Assembly (NCBI GenBank): GCA_016490735.1
Contig: JAEMWC010000375.1
Coordinates: forward strand, 685,001-749,000
Direction of reading: 5' to 3'
DNA: 64,000 nt
Source: Pachyseris speciosa
Lineage: Eukaryota > Cnidaria > Anthozoa > Scleractinia > Pachyseridae
This document shows positions 55,900 through 64,000 of this stretch, piece by piece. A program made the position numbers and the translations under genes. Every line of letters begins with the position of its first letter. Position 1 is the first letter of the stretch. The notes below the pieces were generated by a model. The model did not search any database and was not told the DNA's origin. It saw only the letters and a program-made list of their open reading frames with translations.

Positions 55900-56900
55900 T
55901 TAAAAATTTTCAAGGTCAAAAACACGCGTAAATTAGTGCCCCTTTCAATAAACCGCGAACTCTGATGTCCAAATCTCAACTGTCACCGGTGTTTTTCAAT
56001 GGCGTCAGTCAAATTTTCAGCGGCTTCCGACTGCTATCGAGAGGCGATAATCGATTACTTCTGAATTTCAGTGGCCCAAAGCAATTTCGAACTTGGCGGG
56101 TAAGTCTGCTGATTTCCTTTACTTGTTTCAGGATAGTTTATTTGAGGACCTATCCATCGAACTTCCCTACTCAGAAGAATCGCAAATAGTCGACAATGAA
56201 GTTGATCAGGTCAGGCAATTCACGTGGTTTTCTGATGGCCAGTTTAGTGTGTTTCGTTGATTTTATATTTTCATTTGTTTTGATTTAGCTAGAAGTAACA
56301 CGGTACTTGGAAGCAAAAGCAGGGACAGTTTATGGCCCTGAAACGACCATTTTCAATCTTCCTAAGCGATTGACATACAAAACACTGAAGAACTGCGTGG
56401 AAGATTGCAAATAATTGATCTGCTCGCCACTGACAAAGCATCGTATTTTGCTCAACCTCGTAAAAAATAATTGTCAATTATTGTTCCCATTTTGTTATCC
56501 CTCTAGCCTTGGATACCGACTTGTTTAAGATCCATTAATGGTCACTCAATTTAGCCTTCATATTTAAGGGGATCGCGAAAGGCAGTGGAAACGCGGTGTT
56601 AATCTGAACAAAAACCCGTCTATCAAGCCCGCAGCACCTAGCTTTTACTAAAAGATCGTTTGGAAGCACCTGAAAATACCTTACGGAGTAGCAACTCACG
56701 CCGTTTTCACTCTTACTGAAATTCCTGGTAGGAGAGATATTTACCACTGGTTTTATGAAGTAGATCATGTGTAACGAGAACACCATTTTTCCAGCCAATC
56801 ATTTTAATTCAGAATACCGTCTTACTTTCAAGTATTAAACTTCACATTTTGACCTACATCATGCCATGCGAGTTTATGTTATCAATTTTCCAAAAGTATA
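55900..56900. repeat. Diverged copy of the 26.1-27.0 kb GPCR-flank segment
   Basis: Includes the a-b junction without hairpins (ACTGCGTGGAAGATTGCAAA at 56392 then TTGATCTGCTCGCCACT). Confidence 0.65.
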
Positions 56901-57107
56901 GAAGGATTTCTTTGTAAAAAGGATTTGCAGTGAAACCCTTATGTAATTGTAAATTAAGGTATTTAGATTCTTAAACAGGTTCTTATTTGAAAAGGATACT
57001 TACCAAATTAATGTGATCAAGTAAGCTGAAGCCACTCTGAAGGGCACTACGGCCACAAGGTAGCGGGCATTACCCCTTAAATCTTCCAAAGCAAAGATTG
57101 AGGCCAA

Positions 57108-57172
57108 GCATTAGCAGTCATGGACAGCTGTTTCGGCCTTGTTAGGCCTCATCAGCATGGCATAGCTAATGC
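57108..57172 (-). ncRNA. Hammerhead ribozyme, type I
   Basis: Minus strand 5' to 3': GCATTAGC (57172-57165), TATGC, CATG (57159-57156), CTGATGA (57155-57149), GGCC-TAACAA-GGCC stem II, GAAA (57134-57131), CAGCT, GTC (57125-57123) and then CATG (57122-57119), ACT, GCTAATGC (57115-57108). Stem I is two perfect helices, CATG/CATG and GCATTAGC/GCTAATGC, around an internal loop. All core positions are present and cleavage is predicted after the GTC at 57123. Stem III is only one or two pairs. This closely matches hammerheads of retroelement origin. Confidence 0.85.
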
Positions 57173-57672
57173 TCAGGCTCAAGTACCCACATAAGCTTTA
57201 CGTTTCATTTCTTATTTGAAAAGAATGCTTTTTTTGTTGCTGGAAGAATATTGGTGCCGCGTCTATTGTTTATATAAAAACTTTATCTGAGGACCAGTTT
57301 ATAGCTTATGAGGCCGCTCCTACTTGTACAAAGTACATAAACAGATTGGCTTTGAACACCGATTTTTAGACAATGGCAGTTGGAAAGAGAGACAAAAGTA
57401 CCGATTTTAGATCATGTCCTGGAGGTCTTTACAGGGATTATGACTAGACAAGGTGAATCGTGTAAGTTGTGAACTATCGTCAATGGATGCCGCATCTTTT
57501 AATTGTTAGTTTGCGGAAGTTACAAATCACGATGGAAAACGTTTTGTAAATTAAAAAAAAAATTAACTGGCACTGTATAGCTGTATAGCTGATTGGCTAT
57601 TGATAATGGCTTTTGTTGACGAGCCAATCAGAGCGCGTACTCAAGTTCTGGTACACAGAACAAGAAATTCCG

Positions 57673-57726
57673 CGCTGCTTCGCAGACGTTGCTAACCGGG
57701 ATTAGATTACGTTTGCAACGCAGGCT
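57673..57726. repeat. Decayed copy of the AGCCTGCG palindrome
   Basis: GCTGCTTCGCAGACGT on the left, GCTAACCGGGATTAG in the middle and TTGCAACGCAGGCT on the right resemble the 2143-2224 palindrome. Confidence 0.5.
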
Positions 57727-57854
57727 ACGAATATTCGTATCCTGCCCTACTTTTTTTCTACGATTTTACCTCCAAAATTAAAGATATACGGCGACAAAAG
57801 ACTACGTGACGTTGTCCAACTCTTCTGGACCAAGAAAAGTACTCGGTTGTAAAG

Positions 57855-58262
57855 TCATTGTTCAAGACTGAACTCTCGGATTAAGCATAGAAGGTGATCA
57901 TTGTCAAGTTCAAATTCAAGTTTATTGTGCACTTTTTGGGGGATATATAATACAAGAAAAGAGAATACCGAATACGAATAAGAAAAAAATATGCATATAC
58001 ATACATAGGTAAAGAATACGTAAGATAAACCATTTTTTGTGTGCACAGTGACCTGCTAAAGTAGCAAAAGCTGTCGTGTTGATTACTGTCGCGTTTAGAT
58101 AAATAAGGTGAGACCACTGAAGATATATAAGTGAAATGTGGCAATACTTTTGATTGCAAGAAACAAGTTTTATAGTTCTTTTTGAAAGCAAAACTGTTAA
58201 GGAGATTCAACTCTTTTGGAATGACTTCCCAAACTTGAACTGCTTTATCATATTTAAACATA
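57855..58262 (-). pseudogene. 3' end of a LINE (C-terminus of ORF2)
   Basis: The minus-strand frame 58261-57881 begins with a segment AVQVWEVIPKELNLLNSFAF resembling the extreme C-terminal W-(x)2-IP...FK motif of CR1/L2-type LINE proteins. The remainder is 3' UTR-like. No RT motif is present, so it is a 5'-truncated copy, the usual LINE outcome. Confidence 0.45.
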
Positions 58263-58659
58263 CATTTTCCAAAATCAGTCCTTACAGCGGTTACCAGTCA
58301 CACGCGCCCTCCAACGGCATTTTCTTTTTTCTAAAACTAAGTTTTGGTGGACGTCAATCAAATGTATCCACGACAATAACGGCGTTTCTTTCAAACGAAC
58401 TACTCGAAGAGTACCTAAGTTGCTCCTTCATCTTTACTTGACTCGTCGATAAACAGAAACTGTTCTGGTTGAAACTGAGAAGTAAATCGTCTGACTCTGT
58501 GCCTTTTCTTTCGTCTCGCTCACGGGCAATGATTCGAGGCTACAAATTTACGAACAGTGTACGGCAACCACAACAACATGAGAACTAAATAATAACCTTT
58601 ATTACAGGATGAACTACAAAAATTTGACTGCTAATCTCTTGCGACTTTCAGTACCTTTT
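58263..58659. other. Intergenic, no gene recognised
   Basis: No domain or repeat recognised. Confidence 0.3.
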
Positions 58660-59598
58660 GGTTACATTTTGGTTATCAGGTTTTTGCCTTTCAGGCAAAA
58701 GACAGCGAATTGTAAGTATAGTATTAAGTTTAACGCCAGCCTTGCAGCAGATCTCTGTGCCGACATTTAACTACCAAGAAATATACCAAACAAAAGCATA
58801 AAGCGTTGCAAAATAGTGGAAACAGGAATTGGTCGAATATTACTTATTCCCATATGTACAGGTGAGGACGGAAATGCAATGCTAATGAGAAATTTCCTGT
58901 CGAATTTAAATCACTTTTAAACTCAAAATTTTCAAGGCCAAAAAACACACGCAGATTACGCAGATTATTATTTCTTATACTGTAAATCCATTGTATTTCT
59001 CTGTCAAAGATGGATCATTAAAGTTATTATTAGTATTAGAAATAAACAAGGAACTCTGGAGTTCAAATCTCTACCAACAATTGCGTTTTTCGCTGCCGTC
59101 AATCAAATTCCCGACGACTTCCAACTACAATCAAGAGGCGATGATCGAACCTCACGTTGTTTTCCGATGACGAGTTTATAGTGTGTTTCGTTGATTTTGT
59201 TTTCATTTGTTTTAGCTGGAAGTAGCAAGGTACTTGGAAGTGAAAGCAGGGACAGTTTGTGGCCCTGAAACAACCATTTTTTATTATTCCTAATTACAAA
59301 ACATTGAAGGACTGCGTTGAAGATTACAAATATTATTTGTAATCTTCAACGCAGTCAGTGGCGAGCAGATCAATTATTTGAAATAACTGATCTGCTCGCC
59401 ACTGAAAAATCACGACGTTTTGCTCAACCTCGTCGAATAATTATTTGTTCCCATTTCGTTAGTTCTGTGACCTTGGAAACCAACTTATTCAAGAGCCATT
59501 AAAAGTCACTCGAGTTTATTCTTCATTAAAATAAGGGGATCGCAAAAGGCAGTTGCAATTCACGCCTTATTTACTTTTACTGAAATTCCTTGTAGGAG
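58660..59598. repeat. GPCR flank repeat (copy of 31.13-31.97 kb) with deletion junction
   Basis: Follows 31.13-31.97 kb, with about 75 extra AT-rich bases at 58960-59037. It then jumps at about 59598 to sequence equivalent to 35.66 kb, so this unit lacks the whole spacer, TM7 relic and microsatellite. Confidence 0.75.
59311..59403. repeat. Back-to-back double hairpin, second copy
   Basis: Same a, a', b', b order and length (93 bp) as 31673-31765. Confidence 0.9.
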
Positions 59599-59838
59599 AG
59601 TTCCTGAGTTCGCGCCCGTTTGACTGAAGACAACAGTTAATTGATAGTGCATGTTTTATCCTATTCAGTTTTCAGCTGCCTGTTCTATTAGATTGCTTCT
59701 TTGAATGGAGCGAGAAGAAGCAGACAACTAAACCCACGCAAATTGACAACCCAATCAATATTGCATAATTACCATAATGGATGATTACTCTTCACTGCAC
59801 GACAAAGTCCATTATACACGTACACGTTTTGAGGGCGA

Positions 59839-59846
59839 TATATAAG
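59839..59846 (+). promoter_or_regulatory. TATA box candidate for GPCR copy 7
   Basis: TATATAAG, 182 bp before ATG 60021. Confidence 0.5.
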
Positions 59847-60020
59847 CAAGTTATCTCGACAGAAATTAAAACTGATCAGCAGCAATTTGCGTGCAACAAT
59901 CCAAGGGTTCGAAGGTTTGCATTAGCTTCATTTCTACAAAAAAAATATTCTGCTCAAACAGCCTAATTCTGATTCTGTGGCGACATCGTGGGATCTTTGT
60001 GGCAAACGGCTGTCTTCGTC

Positions 60021-60938
60021 ATGAACAAAACAATCAATTTCACTTGCTTCTTTTGGAGTATCACCTTGCACAAAACGGAAGACGTTTTCATCACAAACAT
60101 CATACAATGCGTTCTTAACTCGCTGTTTTCGCCATTAACATGTTTGGGGAATTTTGTCATCCTGTATGCGATTCGCAAAACTAAAGATCTTCATTCGCCT
60201 TCCTTCATCTTGTTATGTTGCTTTGCATTTTCGGATCTTCTTGTGGGTGCGATTTGTCAGCCATCTTTTGTGGCGTATAAAATCGCCGAACTTGTAGATA
60301 ACTTAAATGTTCACTGCACAATGAAGATATTTCACGTCTCATTTAGCTACATAACGGCGGGGGTGTCTTGTCTTTCTTTAGCAGCTGTTTCAGTTGATCG
60401 TCTTCTCGCACTTACTCTCCATTTACGATACGACGCAGCTGTCACTGTTCCTCGGGTACTTCGCACCGCTTTTGTCCTATGGATCTTTTCCATTATAGTT
60501 GTACTGTTAAGGCTTTGGATAAGCATAACCGCATGGAAGTTTCTTCTTTTAGTAATTTCCCTTGTAGTATTAACTGTTATTACCTTCTGTACCTTTAAAA
60601 TTTTTCGGATCGTTCGTAGACACCAACGCCAGATAAACGACCAAAACATGGCCGCTATGAGTCTTCAGACCAACACGGTGAACGTGCTCAAGTGTAGAAA
60701 ATCAGCTGTGACTGTACTTTATGTGTATGGTTTGTTCTTAATTTTCTATCTTCCTTTCTCCGTCACCAAGATTGTTGAACGATTTACTGGATACACAAGA
60801 GCAGTGACGATTGCGTATGACTATGCAGAAACTGCTCTGTACATCAACTCGCTCTTGAATCCGATTATTTACTGCTTGCGAATAAGGGAGATACGACGAG
60901 CTGTAATGAATTCGTTGCCAGTTCGTTGGGAGGTTTAA
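60021..60938 (+). CDS. GPCR copy 7: intact rhodopsin-like receptor, 305 aa
   Basis: Same architecture as copies 5 and 6. Ile for Ala before TM1 (NIIQC) and Lys for Arg before TM3 (MKIF) set it apart; otherwise it follows copy 6 in the tail and copy 5 in RYDAAV. Stop is TAA, not TGA. All family marks are present. Its upstream region lacks the repeat spacer, so only about 420 bp of shared upstream sequence precedes the ATG, including the TATA box. Confidence 0.9.
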   Translation: MNKTINFTCFFWSITLHKTEDVFITNIIQCVLNSLFSPLTCLGNFVILYAIRKTKDLHSPSFILLCCFAFSDLLVGAICQPSFVAYKIAELVDNLNVHCTMKIFHVSFSYITAGVSCLSLAAVSVDRLLALTLHLRYDAAVTVPRVLRTAFVLWIFSIIVVLLRLWISITAWKFLLLVISLVVLTVITFCTFKIFRIVRRHQRQINDQNMAAMSLQTNTVNVLKCRKSAVTVLYVYGLFLIFYLPFSVTKIVERFTGYTRAVTIAYDYAETALYINSLLNPIIYCLRIREIRRAVMNSLPVRWEV

Positions 60939-60943
60939 CAGGA

Positions 60944-60969
60944 ACAAGAAGAAGAAGAAGAAGAAGAAG
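60944..60969 (+). repeat. (GAA)n tract after GPCR copy 7
   Basis: About 26 bp. The following GGCACTGAGAAGATAATG is the empty site used to define the 11.48-kb insertion. Confidence 0.95.
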
Positions 60970-61947
60970 GCACTGAGAAGATAATGAAAGCACTAAATAT
61001 GTTTCTTCCAAGATTCTTGGAGAAGGTGGAAAAATTAGACAAGCAACAAACATAGCTCGTAGTAAGCTAGAAAATTTGCTGAACAAACTTGACATAAATG
61101 TCCGTGGAAAAGACAAAAAAGTAGTACAAACCTGATAGTTTAGAACAGCAAAGAGGTGATCGGCCGCGGTTCAAATATCACAAATCAACAAAACATTGTA
61201 AGTTAAACAAAGTATGTTGGGTATGTTTCTCCGAAGATTTTTGGAGAAGAGAAATTTTTCAAGTAAGAAACATATCTCATAGTAGGCTAGAAAAATTGCT
61301 AAGCAATTTTGACATAAATGTCCGTAGAAAAGACAAAAAGTAGTAAGAACCTGATAGTATGTAGCAGGCAACGAGAATTGACCGCGGGTCAAAAGCAACA
61401 AACAATAAAACACTGCAAGTAAAGTACGAAGCGTACAAGTAACAACATATCTCGTAGTAGGCCAGAAAAATTCCAAGCAATTTTGACATAAATGTTCGTA
61501 AAGGAGAGAAAAGCAGTACGAACCTAGTAGTCAGTCAGCAACCGGCTCGGAACACAGAGCTGAATATTAGCGCCATTACACACAAAATAATTGCTTCACC
61601 TGTTGCTTGGCTTGGCGGACAAAACCCTACGGTGCCTTTATAGTTTTCTTGTTACTTCCCATGCATGCCCACCGAGGAAGCTTCTTCAATTAATGTTTCT
61701 CAGCGGCAAAACATCATCTAGTTATAAAGAAGACAGCGCTTGCGAAACCACACGAGCTTTTCCTTCGCATACCCGTACGCCAGCCAACCTATTTCGCTAT
61801 CCAATCGCCGCTTCTTACCGGTTCAAAAAAAAAAAAAAAAAAAAAACTCTCGAGAATTAACATGGTAAGGAATGAGGGACATGAGGGGGCGGAGTCACTT
61901 CAGTGCAGTCTCGAGAACTGTCAATTACTTTCTTCCATGGCGCTTTT

Positions 61948-62214
61948 ATGAAGGCTTATCTTCATCCAAGTAGACTTGAAATAAGTCCATCTTTAATGCC
62001 GATTACCGTGGTTTGGACCGAAACTTTCATAGAGAAACAGTTCCATGGACATTGCTTTAGAACAATAATTCTGATTGATACCAGGGAATTCGTTCTCGCA
62101 CGGGCTTGCAAAGTTAGATTTTTCGAAGGCGATTCAGCTGGAATTGGCATTCCGCCATACTTTTCTTATCAGAGAAGAAAGCTCAACTTTAAAGTTCAAA
62201 ACCATGGTGGATAA
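61948..62214 (+). CDS. Conserved 88-codon open frame in unit 3, function unknown
   Basis: Third copy of 33395-33661, identical to the unit 2 version as far as seen. No recognised domain. Confidence 0.2.
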   Translation: MKAYLHPSRLEISPSLMPITVVWTETFIEKQFHGHCFRTIILIDTREFVLARACKVRFFEGDSAGIGIPPYFSYQRRKLNFKVQNHGG

Positions 62215-62995
62215 AGCTGGAAAGTGACTAATTTTTGTGTCAAAGAATTACTATCGATGTTAAGGAACAGGATCCGATTGGTACCTGTAGAAAAGTCAAA
62301 AGCTTATAGAGCGGTGTGTCAAAGAATATTTTTAGCGTGATTTTTCTAAGTGTCGCTACGAACAGCGTACACGTCCCTCATTGCTTACCACGCCAGGCGC
62401 GTGAAGCGCGCTAGGTTTTGACATTTTCTTGACAGCTTTTTGACAACTTTCTGTGACTGTTCACAGTGTCGTACATTGTGGGGCGGACGTACAGACGGTC
62501 GGTCGGTCGGTCGTACGGTGACCAAAGCAAAAGTTTATCGCACAGGTGGTTACCATATTTTCTTACCAATGGTTCTCCGCGCGGACGCCTTTAGGATCTG
62601 CAGTAAAATCCGGCAAATAAGAATCTGCATTTTCCAAGTTATCATCAAAAGGTTCTTATGTAATTGGTGTTTACTGGGAATTAAGGCTATTTAGGTTCTC
62701 TTTTTTTGTTTTTGCTGGAAGAATATTGGTGCCGAGTTTACTGTTTATATAAAATAATTATGCATATAATCGTGTCTTAATGACGGGAATCTAAGCAAAT
62801 ACATAAGTAAATAAACGCATTAAATCAGTTCATCTAAATAACACCAATATGGGAATAAACAGGAAAGCTTTTGCGTTTTGGTTATTTAAGTCAGGCTACC
62901 ATTTGCGTGATCCGCTCACGTTATGTTTTGATGTTACTAATATAGTCAGCCAAGAAAAAAATAATAAGAAAAATAGCTTTAATATTCAGTGAATT

Positions 62996-63214
62996 GTGAT
63001 GGTGTGTATTGTGGTGTGCTTACTATTCTATCGATACACAAGAGCAGTGAAGATTGTGTATAGCAACGTTTATACAGCTTTTTACATAAACTCGCTCCTG
63101 AAAACGCTTGTGTACTGCTTGCGAATAAAAGAGATACGACGAGCTTCGAAAAAAATCCTTGGATGGTCATTGGGCCGCTTGACATGGAAAAGAAGAATAG
63201 CACTGAAGAGTTAA
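62996..63214 (+). pseudogene. GPCR TM7 relic, copy D (unit 3)
   Basis: Same KTLVY relic as copies B and C. Confidence 0.7.
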
Positions 63215-63841
63215 AAGTCCGGTGGGGACCGACATGAAAAGCGATCGTGTAATCAAGTGGAACAAAGGCAAATGTCGACGCCTTTAGTTAGTATAACGAG
63301 CAATATTTTTTCATCAGGAAAAATTCTTTGTTTATTTGTTTTTTTCTAAACGGTTTTTTCAGTGAATAATGTCGTCTGGTAATGTGAACTGGTTGAACAT
63401 TTAGTGAAAGATTGGCTCATCAAAATAATGTCGGTAACTTTAGAGGCATATTTGAGAGGAGCCTGAAGAAAAAGGTAGCAGAAAAAAAGAATTAGGCGAA
63501 GGTCGCTTATTAGCAATCTTCACAGTTGAGGATGGAAGTCAATCTACTAATGAACGATCCCTGTCGAATTAAAATGTCTTGTCATAAACTAAATTTATGC
63601 CATGAAATTTAAAAAATGCGACTAAGCGAACAAAGAGGCCCTAAGTGTTTGTATTGGAGACTGTTCTGTTCAGGAAATTGTGGGTGCGAAACAAAAACAT
63701 GTATGGAAAATTAGTACTATCGACCGTGCTCGTGTCCTCGTAGACACGACAAGCTATTAATCAAAAGAACTGCGCGTCGCCATGGTGACGGCCTGTTAAA
63801 AGATAAAGTAAAGGCAACCTGCGGGTTAAATATGGTTCAAT

Positions 63842-63920
63842 AATACTTTTAATAATAATAACAATAATAATAATAATAACAATATCTTTTTTTAACATGT
63901 AGCAATTGTTTATCATTATC

Positions 63921-63975
<55 letters not shown>
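63842..63975 (+). repeat. (AAT)n and (ATC/ATT)n microsatellites, unit 3
   Basis: Same site as in units 1 and 2, shorter ATC run. Confidence 0.9.
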
Positions 63976-64000
63976 AAGGCGCAAACACTTATTCTTCTTC

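Larger units (their letters stand above)
61005..64000 (+). repeat. Duplicated GPCR unit 3, cut by the window end
   Basis: Matches 48545-51560 in order and almost base for base, apart from a ~30-bp deletion at about 62590. By analogy a GPCR start is expected about 0.6 kb past the window. Confidence 0.9.

Overview
The window looks like nuclear DNA of a cnidarian, most likely an anthozoan such as a stony coral (inference). It is AT-rich, has no bacterial gene layout, is dense in mobile elements and microsatellites, and carries a cluster of intronless rhodopsin-like GPCR genes. It also holds Penelope-like GIY-YIG relics, hammerhead-ribozyme motifs, a RecQ-like helicase relic and CR1/L2-like LINE pieces. 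No housekeeping gene, rRNA or intact tRNA was recognised.

Layout. 0.4-2.5 kb: broken LINE on the minus strand, its endonuclease frame interrupted by an 82-bp palindrome. 3.0-7.7 kb: element with inverted arms of about 1 kb. 8-14 kb: relics and short repeats. 14.0-16.4 kb: Penelope-like fragments, TA tracts and hammerhead motifs. 16.5-22.6 kb: dispersed repeat, small DNA elements, two truncated GPCR copies. 23.5-24.4 kb: first intact GPCR. 25.2-26.1 kb: DNA element with a 3-bp target duplication that keeps a zinc-finger first exon. 28-36 kb: GPCR relics, one frameshifted GPCR and a second intact GPCR. 37.0-48.5 kb: one 11.48-kb insertion. 48.5-64 kb: duplicated GPCR units with two more intact GPCRs, a solo LTR (53.5-54.3 kb) and a hammerhead motif (57.1 kb).

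The GPCR array grew by segmental duplication. A unit of about 4.6 kb (repeat spacer, TM7 relic, ATC microsatellite, TATA box, GPCR, GAA tract) recurs at 32.5-37.0 and 48.5-53.1 kb and again, cut off by the window end, from 61.0 kb. A GPCR should lie just past 64 kb. Because the units are so alike, they act as empty-site controls for later insertions.

The most notable object is the insertion at 37,029-48,510. Its ends share an inverted CGTTTCCC core and it is flanked by GAGA on both sides, where the equivalent unit near 60.97 kb has one GAGA and no insert. It carries a spliced gene for an SF3-type helicase (Walker A, Walker B and motif C visible; frame breaks near 43.5 and 44.5 kb). Convergent to it lies a 573-codon tyrosine recombinase with an N-terminal C2H2 finger, an R/HxxR/H/Y catalytic set and a C-terminal Myb-like domain. 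It also holds a very large inverted satellite on the left and a dense GGAAC/GTTCC array near the right end. I infer a recombinase-based mobile element with its own helicase. I cannot name a described animal family with this combination, and nested insertion remains an alternative.
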